Counted from the stretch's first letter, positions 8,978 through 17,988 are shown. The stretch: DNA of 64,000 bases from Noviluteimonas lactosilytica (GCF_020866925.1 NZ_JAJGAK010000001.1:1780189-1844188); one strand, 5' to 3'. The notes: generated by a model not told the origin, from the letters alone. Translations and numbers: made by a program.

Positions 8978-8983
8978 TAGACT
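8978..8983 (+). promoter_or_regulatory. Possible -10 element for the MFS gene
   Basis: TAGACT within GGTCTAGACTGG lies about 33 bases before the GTG start. It matches the recurrent TAnnnT element seen before several plus-strand genes here. No convincing -35 is visible. Confidence 0.3.
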
Positions 8984-9016
8984 GGCCGCCGCAGTTTTCC
9001 CGGAAGTCCGCCCCCC

Positions 9017-10297
9017 GTGACCGCCAACGCCCTGCCCGGCGCGCGCAAGGCCGCGCTCGCCTTCATCTTCATCACCGTCCTGATCGACATCCTCGCGTTC
9101 GGCCTCATCATCCCGGTGTTGCCGCACCTGCTGGTGGAGTTCACCGGCGGCGACATGGTCGAGGCGGTCGGTTGGGTCGGCGTGTTCGGCGTGTTGTTCG
9201 CCGGCATCCAGTTCTTCAGCGCGCCGATCCAGGGGGCGTTGTCGGATCGATTCGGGCGGCGGCCGGTGATCCTGTTCTCGTGCCTGGGGCTCGGCGTCGA
9301 TTTCATTTTCATGGCGGTCGCGCAAACGCTGCCGTGGCTGCTGGTCGGACGCGTGGTGTCGGCGATCTTCTCGGCGAGCTTCACCACCGCGAACGCCTAC
9401 ATCGCCGACGTCACCGAACCGTCGAAGCGCGCGCAGGCCTACGGCATGATCGGCGCCGCGTTCGGCCTGGGCTTCATCATCGGCCCGGCGATCGGCGGCC
9501 AACTCGGTCACTACGACATCCGCCTGCCGTTCTGGTTCGCGGCGGCGCTCGCGCTGTTGAACTTCGCGTACGGGTGGTTCGTGCTGCCCGAATCGCACCC
9601 GGTCGAACGCCGTACGCCGAAGTTCGACGTGCGCAGCGTGCATCCGTTCGCCGCACTCGGGCTGTTGCGCAGGTACCCGGCGATCTGGGGCCTGGCCGCG
9701 GTGGTCTTCCTCGTGAACCTCGCGCACTACGTGTATCCGAGCGTGTTCGTGCTGTTCGCCGACGTCGCGTACGGCTGGGACGAACGCATCGTCGGCTACG
9801 TGCTCGGCGTCGTTGGCGTGCTGAGCGTGATCGTCAACGCGGTGCTGGTGAAGAAGATCGTCGGCGCGATCGGCGAGCGCCGCGCGTTGTTGCTCGGCCT
9901 GGCGTGTGGCGTCGTCGGTTTCACCATCTACGGCTTCGCGCCGACGGGCACGATTTTCCTGATGGGCATGCCGATCATGGCGTTCTGGGCGCTCGCGATG
10001 CCGTCGACGCAGGCGATGGTGACGCACCAGGTCGAACCGGAAATGCAGGGCCGCATGCAGGGTGCGCTCACGAGCCTGGCGAGCCTCGCGGGTGTCGCCG
10101 GTCCCGCGGTCTACACGTCGGTGTTCGCGTTGTTCATCAGCGATCACGCGCCGGCGAAGTTGCCGGGCGCGCCGTTCCTGCTGGCGGGCGTGTTGCTTGC
10201 CGCAGCGGCGTTGGTCGGCTGGCGTTTCGCGCGTGTGCGTACCGAAGCACGCCATCCGCGCGAAGGCGGAGAACCGGAAGTCGCCAGCGAGCCTTGA
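9017..10297 (+). CDS. MFS transporter of the Tet (drug:proton antiporter) type
   Basis: This 426-residue major facilitator has 12 predicted membrane segments. The loop 2-3 motif A is clear (GALSDRFGRRPV), and the motif C-like GLGFIIGPAIGG lies in segment 5, as in TetA-type exporters. It probably exports a drug or metabolite by proton antiport; the substrate cannot be read from sequence. GTG at 9017 is the first start in frame with an ordinary N-terminus. The last residues (RHPREGGEPE) are encoded by a REP-like palindrome, so the C-terminal tail looks acquired and not part of the transporter fold. Confidence 0.88.
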   Translation: MTANALPGARKAALAFIFITVLIDILAFGLIIPVLPHLLVEFTGGDMVEAVGWVGVFGVLFAGIQFFSAPIQGALSDRFGRRPVILFSCLGLGVDFIFMAVAQTLPWLLVGRVVSAIFSASFTTANAYIADVTEPSKRAQAYGMIGAAFGLGFIIGPAIGGQLGHYDIRLPFWFAAALALLNFAYGWFVLPESHPVERRTPKFDVRSVHPFAALGLLRRYPAIWGLAAVVFLVNLAHYVYPSVFVLFADVAYGWDERIVGYVLGVVGVLSVIVNAVLVKKIVGAIGERRALLLGLACGVVGFTIYGFAPTGTIFLMGMPIMAFWALAMPSTQAMVTHQVEPEMQGRMQGALTSLASLAGVAGPAVYTSVFALFISDHAPAKLPGAPFLLAGVLLAAAALVGWRFARVRTEARHPREGGEPEVASEP

Positions 10298-10318
10298 TCC
10301 CCGCTCTCGCGGGGATGG
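10250..10318. repeat. REP-like palindrome pair at the MFS 3' end
   Basis: Two oppositely oriented REP-type units flank the MFS stop. The first is near CGCCATCCGCGCGAAGGCGG, inside the coding region. The second is ATCCCCGC-TCTC-GCGGGGAT (10297-10316), a perfect 8-bp stem. They lie between convergent genes, a usual place for REP pairs. Confidence 0.65.
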
Positions 10319-10321
10319 TGC

Positions 10322-11599
10322 TTAGCGCTCGAGGATCGCGACGACGCCCATGCCGCCGGCGGTGCAGATCGACACGAGGCAGCGACCGCCGCCGCGTTCC
10401 TTCAGTTCCTTCGCCGCCGTGGCGACGATGCGCGCGCCGGTGGCCGCGAACGGGTGACCGGCCGCGAGCGAGGAACCGTTCGGATTGATCTTTGCGGGAT
10501 CGATGCGACCGAGCGGCGCCTCGAGGCCGAGGCGCGTCTTGCAGTATTCCTCGCTCTCCCACGCGCGCAGCGTGCATAGCACCTGCGCGGCGAACGCTTC
10601 ATGGATTTCGTAGAAGTCGAAGTCCTGCAGCGTCAGGCCGTTGCGGCGGAGCATCTCGGGCACGGCGATCGTCGGCGCCATCAGCAGGCCTTCGCCATGC
10701 ACGAAGTCGACCGCACCGACGTGCGCATCGCGCAGGTGGCACAGCACTTCGAGATCATGCGCGGCTGCCCATTCGTCCGTCGCGACCAGGCACGCGGACG
10801 CGCCATCGGTGAGCGGCGTGGAGTTGCCGGCGGTCAGCGTGCCGCGGCCCGACGTCTTGTCGAACGCGGGCTTCAACGTCGCGAGCTTCTCGATCGACGT
10901 ATCGGGACGCAGGATGTTGTCGCGCGCGACGCCGCGGAAACTCACCACGAGATCGTCGAAGAACCCGCGGTCGTACGCCGCGGCGAGCTTGTGGTGCGAA
11001 GCGACTGCAAGTTCGTCCTGCGAATCGCGCGAGATGTTCCACTGCTTGGCCATGTCCTCGCAGTGGTCGCCCATCGACTTGCCGGTGCGCGGTTCCGCGA
11101 CGCCGGGGAAATCGGGCTTGAGTTCGCGGAAGTGGAAGCCCTTGAACGCGGCGAGCTTGTCCTTCGTCGTCTTCGCCATCGCGGCGGCGAGGATGCGGCG
11201 GCGGAGCTTCTGGCCGTAGACGATCGGCACGTCGGACGTGGTGTCCGAACCGCCGCCGACGCCCACGTCGATCTGGCCGGTCGCGATCTTGTTGGCGATG
11301 TGCACGACCGAATCGAGCCCCGTGCCGCACGCACGCTGCAGCGTGATGCCCGGCGTCAGCGGCGACAGGCCCGACGATAGTGTCGCTTCGCGCCCGAGGT
11401 TCCAGTCGCTGGAATGCTTGATGACCGCGCCGAGCGCGACTTCACCGAGCTGTTGCCCGTGGAGGCCGTATTTTTCGACGAGGGCCCCGAGCGTGCGTAC
11501 CGACATGCCCAGGTTCCCGACATCGGCATACGCCGTGTTCTGCTTGCAGAAGGGGATGCGGACGCCGCCGAGGATGGCGACGGGACGGCCGTGCAGCAT
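10322..11599 (-). CDS. Acetyl-CoA C-acyltransferase (thiolase, FadI-like)
   Basis: This 425-residue thiolase condenses or cleaves acyl-CoA, in beta-oxidation or ketoacyl-CoA synthesis. The nucleophile is Cys91 (LQRACGTGLDS), with the His motif NPNGSSLAAGHPFAATG and the second cysteine in SICTAGGMG. The start at MLHGRPV is supported by GAGG about 8 bases upstream and by the family N-terminus (VAILGGVRIPF). Length and the inserted region around MGDHCEDMAKQW resemble the FadI / trifunctional-protein-beta type rather than short PhaA thiolases. No fadJ partner is adjacent. It converges with the MFS gene. Confidence 0.9.
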   Translation of the reverse strand: MLHGRPVAILGGVRIPFCKQNTAYADVGNLGMSVRTLGALVEKYGLHGQQLGEVALGAVIKHSSDWNLGREATLSSGLSPLTPGITLQRACGTGLDSVVHIANKIATGQIDVGVGGGSDTTSDVPIVYGQKLRRRILAAAMAKTTKDKLAAFKGFHFRELKPDFPGVAEPRTGKSMGDHCEDMAKQWNISRDSQDELAVASHHKLAAAYDRGFFDDLVVSFRGVARDNILRPDTSIEKLATLKPAFDKTSGRGTLTAGNSTPLTDGASACLVATDEWAAAHDLEVLCHLRDAHVGAVDFVHGEGLLMAPTIAVPEMLRRNGLTLQDFDFYEIHEAFAAQVLCTLRAWESEEYCKTRLGLEAPLGRIDPAKINPNGSSLAAGHPFAATGARIVATAAKELKERGGGRCLVSICTAGGMGVVAILER

Positions 11600-11705
11600 C
11601 GGACTACCTCGTCGATCGCGGCCCGGCGCGCGAGCCGCGCGGGCATAATGCGACGCAGTGTAAACCCCACCCCCATCGGGGCCAATCCACGTTCCCGGAC
11701 CCCAG

Positions 11706-12596
11706 ATGAACGACACGACGCCGGATCTGCAGTTGCTCGGCGCATTGGCGCTGGAGCTGGCGCCCGGCACCCACGCCGAACGCGAGGCGTTGCCCCAGGC
11801 CGACGCGGGCGCGCTCGCGCAGCGCATGGCGCAGGACCTCGCGGGCTTCGCCAGTGAGGCCGACGCCTTGCAGCTGGTGACCGTCGGGGCGCACTACGAC
11901 GTTGTCGAACTCCTGCGCCCGGGCTGGTCGCTGCATCGCGAGCTCGATCAGCTGGCCGCGCGTGCGCCCGGCGACGCGAGCGGACGCGTGATCGCCTTCG
12001 GTGCGCACGACGACAAACTGCCGGGCGCCCTCACGCCGCAACCCGAACATGCGGGCGGGCCGTTGCGCCTGGTGCCGTTCGTGCTCGGCGGCGACGGCGC
12101 GATCGCCGCGCGCGTCGGCGACGTATTCGAGCGCGACCTCATGGAACGCGGCATGGCCGGCGCCGCGACTGCCCTGCTCGCCCAGGATGCGTTCGGCATG
12201 CGCGTCGAACACGCGCGTTACCTCACGCTGCACGACCTGGCCGCGATGATGGCGCTGCAGTACGAACACGCGGGCCTGGCGCCGCTGTGGCCCGTGGTCG
12301 AAGCCGCGCTGCTCGAGCCCGATGCGGAAGAATGGCTGGAAAGCGGCCCCGAACCGGTCGTGCATTACGCCGATCGCGAGGCGCGCATCGCACTGTTCAC
12401 GCCGCAGGCCTGGCGCGAACGCTACGCCGCGCAGGCCGCGCACGAAACGACGAGCGAATGCGACAAGCTCGAACGCGCGTTCGAACATTTCCAGGCACGC
12501 CAGCGCCAGTTCGCCGCGGTGCTCGAAGCCCACGGCATCCCGGTGACCTTCGTGCATTGCGACAAGGACAACGACGCGCACGCCGAGTTGGCGTAA
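11706..12596 (+). CDS. Hypothetical protein, xanthomonad type
   Basis: This 296-residue soluble protein is not recognised. It has no signal peptide or membrane segment. The sequence is rich in Ala, Leu and Glu with alternating helices and strands, and ends in a predicted coiled stretch (SECDKLERAFEHFQARQRQF) before HGIPVTFVHCDKDNDAH. Codon use matches its neighbours. An AT-richer CATAAT at 11644-11649 lies some 57 bases upstream and could be a -10. It is divergent from the thiolase. Function unknown. Confidence 0.75.
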   Translation: MNDTTPDLQLLGALALELAPGTHAEREALPQADAGALAQRMAQDLAGFASEADALQLVTVGAHYDVVELLRPGWSLHRELDQLAARAPGDASGRVIAFGAHDDKLPGALTPQPEHAGGPLRLVPFVLGGDGAIAARVGDVFERDLMERGMAGAATALLAQDAFGMRVEHARYLTLHDLAAMMALQYEHAGLAPLWPVVEAALLEPDAEEWLESGPEPVVHYADREARIALFTPQAWRERYAAQAAHETTSECDKLERAFEHFQARQRQFAAVLEAHGIPVTFVHCDKDNDAHAELA

Positions 12597-12619
12597 GCGT
12601 CGCGCGCTTCACGCGAGGC

Positions 12620-12642
12620 GCGTCATTCCCGCGGAGGCGACA
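12620..12642. repeat. Single REP-like unit at the GNAT 3' end
   Basis: GCGTCATTCCCGCGGAGGCGAC resembles the REP units near 10.3 and 22.0 kb. Read on the minus strand it supplies the final codons (SPPRE) and the TGA stop of the GNAT gene. Confidence 0.5.
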
Positions 12643-13144
12643 GCCCCGGCACATTCGCAAGCAACGCGTGGAAGACCTTGTACCCCTCGTCTTCCATCCC
12701 GAGCGATTCATACGTGCGCTGCGCGTTCTCGTTTTCGCGCTCGACGCACAAGCGCAACCCGATGACGCCCGGCGTGTCCTTCGCCATCGCCTCGACATGC
12801 CGGTACAACGCCGAGAACACGCCCTTGCGCCGATGTTCCGGCGGCACGTACACGCTCTGGATCCACCACCACGCGCCGTTGCGCCAGTCGCTCCACTCGC
12901 TGGTCAGCATGAGCGTGCCGACCGGCACGCCCAGCACTTCCGCACCGGCGATCGGCGCGTCTTCCATCGCGACGAAGTAACGCGCCTTCGCCGGATCGGC
13001 GATGCCGCTGGCCACGCCCGCGCGCACGGTGGCGGAATCGAGCGTCTTGCCTTCGGTTTCCTTCGCCATCGCCGCGTTCCAGTCGGCGATCAGCGTCGCG
13101 TCCGCGGCATGCGCGGGGCGGATGCGGAAGGCGTGCGCGGTCAT
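12623..13144 (-). CDS. GNAT family N-acetyltransferase
   Basis: This 173-residue enzyme of the GCN5-related acetyltransferase fold transfers acetyl from acetyl-CoA to an unknown amine. The core is visible: a central strand with WWWIQSVYVPPEHRRKGVFSAL, whose HRRKGV is the acetyl-CoA pyrophosphate-binding Q/RxxGxG/A-type loop, then LCVERENENAQRTYESLGM, the usual C-terminal motif. Its start overlaps the SodC-like gene's stop (ATGA), so the two are probably one transcript. The last residues come from a REP-like element. The substrate cannot be predicted. Confidence 0.85.
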   Translation of the reverse strand: MTAHAFRIRPAHAADATLIADWNAAMAKETEGKTLDSATVRAGVASGIADPAKARYFVAMEDAPIAGAEVLGVPVGTLMLTSEWSDWRNGAWWWIQSVYVPPEHRRKGVFSALYRHVEAMAKDTPGVIGLRLCVERENENAQRTYESLGMEDEGYKVFHALLANVPGLSPPRE

Positions 13145-13707
13145 CGAATGATCTTGATCGGTGCGCAGGCCACGCGCGCACCCGAGTTGCCCGCAGGCTG
13201 CGAGGTGTAGTCGTCCGCCGCCGCGTGCACGACGAGCGCGCGGCCCGCGATGTCGTTCGCCGCGCCGCCGCCGAGCGACACGCCCGCGAGGTGGATGTTG
13301 AGGTTCGCCTGTCCCTGCGGGTCGGCGACGATGTTGTCCATGTCGCCCGCGTGGTGCGCGGCCGCGCTCGACTTGCCGTGCGGCTGGCCGGTCGGATTGA
13401 AATGACCGCCCGCGCTGCTCGCATCCGCCGCGGTGCAATCGCCCTTCTCGTGCACGTGGATCGCATGCACGCTGTTGGGAAGGAAGCCGCCGATGGTGCC
13501 GGTGAGATGCACGCCGTCGCCCATCGGCGACAACGTCACGCGACCGCTGACCAGGCTGCCCGATGCGGACGCGAGATTGGCCTGCCCTTCCTGCGCGGTG
13601 CTCGGCGTCGGCGGCGGCGCCGGTGCGGGCGGCGGTGCGCTGGCGCACGCGGCGAGGGTCAAGGTCGCGGCAACGACGAGTGCGTGGCGGTTGAGTGCGT
13701 GGCGCAT
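13141..13707 (-). CDS. sodC: Cu/Zn superoxide dismutase-family lipoprotein
   Basis: This 188-residue exported protein begins with a lipoprotein signal (lipobox LAAC, Cys21), then a proline/alanine-rich linker and a SodC domain. Metal ligand motifs are present: HAIHVHEKGDC, GGHFNPTGQPHG, and VVHAAADDYTSQPAGNSG. The two structural cysteines also appear (GDC and VACAPI). It is expected to dismutate superoxide at the periplasmic face of a membrane. It is probably cotranscribed with the downstream GNAT gene. The family assignment is firm; activity is inferred from the ligands. Confidence 0.9.
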   Translation of the reverse strand: MRHALNRHALVVAATLTLAACASAPPPAPAPPPTPSTAQEGQANLASASGSLVSGRVTLSPMGDGVHLTGTIGGFLPNSVHAIHVHEKGDCTAADASSAGGHFNPTGQPHGKSSAAAHHAGDMDNIVADPQGQANLNIHLAGVSLGGGAANDIAGRALVVHAAADDYTSQPAGNSGARVACAPIKIIR

Positions 13708-13721
13708 GAGGGTCTCCTTTC

Positions 13722-15134
13722 CTATGGGCGCTTGCGGCCTGGGCCGAGCTTGCGGGTGAGCGTGTTACGACCGAGTCCAAGCCGTTGCGCGGCCTCGCCG
13801 CGATGGCCGTGGGTGTGTTCGAGTGCGGCATCGAAAAGCACGCGATCGAAGCGTTCGCGTGCGTCGGTGTGCAGGTCGGCATCGCCTGCGGCGAGGCGTT
13901 CGCGGGCCCAGCGCGCGAGCGCCGCTTCCCAATCGTCGCCCTGCGACGCCTCGCCCGTCGACGGCGCGAACGCGGCATCGAGCTCTGCAGTACCGATCGT
14001 GTCGCCCGGCGCGAGCGCGGCCAGGCGCCAGCAGAGGTTCTCGAGTTCGCGCACGTTGCCCGGCCAATCGTGCTTGCGCAGGCGTTCGAGCGCGGGCTTG
14101 GCGAAACGTTTCGCGGGTGCGCCGAGCTTGCGCGCGGCCGCGGCGAGGAAGCGTTCGGCGAGCGCGGGCACGTCCTCGCGGCGTTCGCGCAGCGGCGGCA
14201 GGTGCAGGCGCACGACGTCGAGGCGATGCAAGAGGTCCGCGCGGAACTTGCCTTCCGACACGAGGCGTTCGAGTGCCTGGTGCGTCGCGGCGATCACGCG
14301 CACGTCGACGCGGATCAACTCGCGCCCGCCCACGCGGAAGAACTCCCCTTCCGCGAGCACGCGCAGCAATCGTGTCTGCAGCGACAATGGCATGTCGCCG
14401 ATTTCATCGAGGAACAACGTGCCGCCGTCGGCTTGTTCGAAGCGTCCGACGTGGCGTTTCGTTGCGCCGGTGAAAGCGCCGGCCTCGTGGCCGAACAACT
14501 CGCTCTCGAGCAATTCGGCGGGAATCGCGGCGGTGTTCAAGGCGACGAACGGCCGATGCGCGCGCGGCGACTCACGATGCAACGCGCGTGCGACGAGTTC
14601 CTTGCCCGTCCCCGTTTCGCCGGTGATCAGCACCGACAACGGCGCCTGCGCGAGACGCCCGATGCTGCGGAACAACGCGCGCATCGCGGGGGTATCGCCG
14701 ATCAGTTCCTGGTTGACCGCGGCCGGCACGGGCGCGACGGGCGCGGCGCCGTTGCCGGCGTTGGGCATCGCGCGGCCCGCGAGCGCGACGGCGGCATCGA
14801 GGTCGAACGGCTTCGACAGGAATTCGTAGGCGCCGCCGCGGAATGCGCCCGCGGTGCTCGCGATGTCGGTGTACGCGCTCATCACGATGACGGGCAACTG
14901 CGGCGCGGCGGCCTTCAGGCGTTCGAGCAATGCGAGGCCGTCTTCGCCGGGCATGCGCACGTCGGTGAACAAGAGGTCGGGCGCGCCGCGCGAACGCAAG
15001 GCGTCGAGCGCATCGCGCGCATTCTCGAAACCGTCGACGGCATACCCCGCTTCGCGCAGCGCGGTTGCGAGCACGAAACGCACGGCGCGATCGTCATCGA
15101 CGATCCACACGCGCGACGGACGGACGTCAGCCAT
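13722..15134 (-). CDS. ntrC: Nitrogen regulator NtrC, sigma-54-dependent activator
   Basis: This 470-residue response regulator has an N-terminal receiver (Asp58 in TDVRMPG), a central AAA+ domain with Walker A GETGTGKE and the sigma-54 contact loop GAFTGA, and a C-terminal Fis-type helix-turn-helix (RGEAAQRLGLGRNTLTRKL). When phosphorylated by NtrB under nitrogen limitation it activates sigma-54 promoters such as glnA. The start overlaps the ntrB stop by 8 bases, a typical ntrBC operon. A matching target lies in this window before glnA (63.3-63.4 kb). Confidence 0.93.
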   Translation of the reverse strand: MADVRPSRVWIVDDDRAVRFVLATALREAGYAVDGFENARDALDALRSRGAPDLLFTDVRMPGEDGLALLERLKAAAPQLPVIVMSAYTDIASTAGAFRGGAYEFLSKPFDLDAAVALAGRAMPNAGNGAAPVAPVPAAVNQELIGDTPAMRALFRSIGRLAQAPLSVLITGETGTGKELVARALHRESPRAHRPFVALNTAAIPAELLESELFGHEAGAFTGATKRHVGRFEQADGGTLFLDEIGDMPLSLQTRLLRVLAEGEFFRVGGRELIRVDVRVIAATHQALERLVSEGKFRADLLHRLDVVRLHLPPLRERREDVPALAERFLAAAARKLGAPAKRFAKPALERLRKHDWPGNVRELENLCWRLAALAPGDTIGTAELDAAFAPSTGEASQGDDWEAALARWARERLAAGDADLHTDARERFDRVLFDAALEHTHGHRGEAAQRLGLGRNTLTRKLGPGRKRP

Positions 15135-16167
15135 CGGGCGTCTCCTCTTCTTCCAGCCATAGCGGCAACAGCAGCGTGAACACCGTGTGCCCGGGGCGCG
15201 AGCGATACGCGAGCGAGCCGCGATGTTCGCGCGCGACCTGCTGCGCGAGCGCGAGGCCCAGGCCCGTGCCCGCCGCATGCCCGCTGACCAGCGGCAGGAA
15301 GATGCGTTCGGCGAGTTCTTCAGGCACGCCGCGGCCGTCGTCGATGATCTCCAGGCGCAGCGCGATCGGATGCAGCGTGTCGCCGATGCGCACGCCATGT
15401 TCGGCGCGCGTGCGCAGCGTGATGTTCGCGGCGCCCGCGTCGATGGCGTTGCGCGCGAGATTCCACACGGCCTGCGTCAGGCGATCCGCATCGCCGAGCA
15501 CATCCGGCAACGACGGGTCGTAATCGCGCACGAGGCGCACGGCCCAGCCCGCGTCGCTTTCGGCCAGGCGCAGCACGCGTTCGAGCACCGCGTGGATGTT
15601 CAGCGGCTCGAACGGACGCGGCGGCGCGGGCGACAACAAGCGATCGAGCAACCCGGTGAGGCGATCGACTTCGGATTCGATCAGCGAGACGAGTTCGGTC
15701 GCGGTCGCGTCGTCGACGATGCGACGGTCTAGCAACTGCGCGGCGCCCTTCAGACCCGCCAGCGGATTGCGCAGCTCGTGCGCGAGACCCTTCAACGCGG
15801 CCGACAACGCACTCGGCAGCAACTGCGCGGGATCGTCGCCGGGGAACTCGTCGACCGGGTGCGCCTCGATCCACCAACCCCCATGCTCGCGCGGCGTCAG
15901 CGTCACATCTGCGAAGCGCGGCGCCTCCGCGCCGGGGAACGCGAGCGGCACGCGCCGCAGCCGAGCCCCCTCCCCTTGCCCCGAAATGGCGCGAATGAAG
16001 GCATCGCCCTCGAACTCCAGCGCCGCGAGCGGCATGCCTGCCAGGCGCTTCGCACTGACCCCGAGCCAACGCGCGCAGGCGGCATTGGCGCCGAGAATCC
16101 GGCCATCGGCGGCGGCCCACGCGATGGGCGTGGCGAGCAGATCGAAGGCGGCGTCGGGGGAGTTCAT
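15127..16167 (-). CDS. ntrB: Nitrogen sensor kinase NtrB
   Basis: This 346-residue soluble histidine kinase has an N-terminal PAS domain (residues about 5-100), a HisKA helix with the phospho-acceptor His130 in GLAHELRNPLAGL, and an ATPase domain (N box NLARNAIDAG, G boxes DDGRGVPEE and GTGLGLALA). It lacks membrane segments, as expected for NtrB, which is controlled by PII protein. It overlaps ntrC by 8 bases. glnA is not adjacent, unlike the glnA-ntrB-ntrC order of enterics. Confidence 0.92.
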   Translation of the reverse strand: MNSPDAAFDLLATPIAWAAADGRILGANAACARWLGVSAKRLAGMPLAALEFEGDAFIRAISGQGEGARLRRVPLAFPGAEAPRFADVTLTPREHGGWWIEAHPVDEFPGDDPAQLLPSALSAALKGLAHELRNPLAGLKGAAQLLDRRIVDDATATELVSLIESEVDRLTGLLDRLLSPAPPRPFEPLNIHAVLERVLRLAESDAGWAVRLVRDYDPSLPDVLGDADRLTQAVWNLARNAIDAGAANITLRTRAEHGVRIGDTLHPIALRLEIIDDGRGVPEELAERIFLPLVSGHAAGTGLGLALAQQVAREHRGSLAYRSRPGHTVFTLLLPLWLEEEETPDG

Positions 16168-16242
16168 TGCACCAATGTAGTGCAGATTTGCGCGGGGAGC
16201 ACGGGATACCTTTGGTCTCCTGTGACCGAAGGTATCGGGTCG

Positions 16243-16428
16243 TCAGGCTTCCCCGTGTTCCAGCCAGCGAGCCATGCGTACTCGTGCATCCGCGTGCGTG
16301 TGGATGCGGTCCGCGAGGACGGCAGCCTCGCCACGGAAGACGCCTTCATGTATTGCGCGTCGCTCTTGCGGATCCTCGCCGTCATGCGGCAAGGACTCTG
16401 TCGTTTCAATGCCGGGCGGGGTCGTCAT
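16243..16428 (-). CDS. Small hypothetical protein downstream of the Rieske flavoprotein
   Basis: This possible 61-residue protein is acidic and helical (HDGEDPQERRAIHEGVF, then a C-terminal RMARWLEHGEA), with no signal peptide. It starts 27 bases after the flavoprotein stop on the same strand. The ribosome site is poor, since GGAG ends one base before the ATG. Codon positions look coding-like. An overlapping frame (16164-16409) reads like noise. It is not recognised and moderately uncertain. Confidence 0.45.
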   Translation of the reverse strand: MTTPPGIETTESLPHDGEDPQERRAIHEGVFRGEAAVLADRIHTHADARVRMARWLEHGEA

Positions 16429-16455
16429 GCTCCAATCGTACGGCCCACGCGGAAG

Positions 16456-17988
16456 CTATCGCTCTCGATCACGCAGGGACTCTTCGATCTCCAGGTTCTC
16501 CAAGTCGCGACCAACGGATGCCGCGGCAACCAGCTTCCCGCCGCGGTAATAGCGCGCGGTGAAGTCCTGGCCTTGCAGGTCGCCATCGATCCGCACGTCG
16601 TCCCACTTGCCGGCGTATCCGCAGTAGCGCACTTCGACGCCCTGGTGGTGGGTCCAGAAGTAGGGCACGTCGTCGAAGGCGTGTTGCGCGCCGAGGATGT
16701 TGGCGGCCGCGGCCTGGCCCATGCGTTCGGCGTGGACCCAGTGTTCGATGCGTGCGTGCTCGACGCCCGCGTGTCCGTCGCCGATGGGGAAGCGCGCGAC
16801 ATCGCCGGCGGCGAAGATGCCGGGCGCGGAGGTCTGCAGGAACTTGTCGACCACGATGCCTTCGTCGACGTTGAGGCCTGCCGCTTCCGCGAGCGATGTG
16901 CGCGGCGCGACGCCGGTGCCGACGAGCACGAAAACGACGTCGATGCGGTCGCCGCTTTCGAGTGCGAGTGTGTTTCCGTCGAAGCTCGCGGGCTTCTGGC
17001 CGAGGTGGAACTGCACGCCTTTTTTCGCGTGAAGCGATTGCACGAAGGCGCCGACCTCTTTGCCGAGCGCGCGTTCCAGCGGCACGGCATCGGGCGCGAC
17101 GACATGCACGTCGAGACCGCGTTGTCGCAACGCGCCCGCGGCTTCCATGCCGATGAAGCCCGCGCCGATCAGCGCCACCGACTTCGCGTTCGCGCACGCC
17201 GCGATGATCGCGCGCGCGTCGGCGAGCGAGCGCAGCATGAAGACGTTGCTCGCGTCGAAACCGGGCAGGCGGAGCGGGCGCGGGGCCGCGCCGGTCGCAA
17301 GCAACAGCGCGTCGTAGGGGATGCGGTCGCCTTCGCGCAACTCGACTTCGCGCGCGTCCGGGTGAATCGCGACGACCTTGCTCGCGGTGCGCACGTCGAT
17401 CTTCCGATTCGCGTAGTGCTTCGCGCTCGACAGCGGAATCCATTCCTCCGGTGCGGTCCCGGCGAGGTAATCCTTCGAGAGGTTGGGGCGGTCGTACGGC
17501 GCGTCGCTGTCTGCGCTGAGCATCGTCAGCGTGCCGGCGTGGCCCAGTTCGCGCAGGCGCTCGGCCGCCGCGAATCCGGCAGCGCCGCCGCCGATGATGA
17601 CGACGTGCTCGCGCGTCGTGCGTGGCGTCGGCGCGGGCTTCGCCATCTTGGTCTTCTCGCGCACGAACACCTGGTCGCCGACGACTTCGACCTTCCAAGT
17701 CGCCAGCGTGCCGAACGCCGGCGCTTTGCGCGCGCGGCCGGTGCGCAGGCTGAAACACGCGTGGTGCCACGGGCAACGCACTTCGTCGCCGACGACGAGC
17801 CCTTCGCCCAGCGGGCCGCCGTAATGCGTGCATCTGCCGTCGACGGCATGCAGTCCGTCGTCGAGGCGCGCGATCAGTACCGCATCGCTGCCGACGCGAC
17901 CCGCCAACACGCCGCTCGCCGGAATGCTCGCCAACGCGACGCCCTGCGACAAATCGGGGCCGGGCGGAAGCTCATCGGTATGCGCCAT
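16456..17988 (-). CDS. FAD oxidoreductase with N-terminal Rieske domain (AIF-like)
   Basis: This 510-residue protein fuses a Rieske [2Fe-2S] domain (ligands CTHYGGPL near 53 and CPWHHACF near 73) to a ferredoxin-reductase/AIF-type flavoprotein. FAD motif VVIIGGGAAGFAAAE lies near 129, the NAD(P)H motif VALIGAGFIGMEAAG near 271, and FAAGDVARFP near 397. It resembles AIFM3-type and nitrite/ferredoxin reductase-like enzymes; the electron acceptor is unknown. AGGAGGTGATGC before the ATG is the best ribosome site in the window. It is divergent from the second folE. A second Rieske flavoprotein with reversed domain order lies at 36.2 kb. Confidence 0.9.
   Translation of the reverse strand: MAHTDELPPGPDLSQGVALASIPASGVLAGRVGSDAVLIARLDDGLHAVDGRCTHYGGPLGEGLVVGDEVRCPWHHACFSLRTGRARKAPAFGTLATWKVEVVGDQVFVREKTKMAKPAPTPRTTREHVVIIGGGAAGFAAAERLRELGHAGTLTMLSADSDAPYDRPNLSKDYLAGTAPEEWIPLSSAKHYANRKIDVRTASKVVAIHPDAREVELREGDRIPYDALLLATGAAPRPLRLPGFDASNVFMLRSLADARAIIAACANAKSVALIGAGFIGMEAAGALRQRGLDVHVVAPDAVPLERALGKEVGAFVQSLHAKKGVQFHLGQKPASFDGNTLALESGDRIDVVFVLVGTGVAPRTSLAEAAGLNVDEGIVVDKFLQTSAPGIFAAGDVARFPIGDGHAGVEHARIEHWVHAERMGQAAAANILGAQHAFDDVPYFWTHHQGVEVRYCGYAGKWDDVRIDGDLQGQDFTARYYRGGKLVAAASVGRDLENLEIEESLRDRER

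Noticed and set aside
8888-10255. The upstream continuation of the TIR frame on the minus strand
   Set aside because: It is antisense to the MFS transporter and Arg/His-rich; the TIR domain starts at the GTG at 8887.
16164-16409. 81-codon frame overlapping the small gene after the Rieske flavoprotein
   Set aside because: Composition is noise-like, and it overlaps the ntrB start region.
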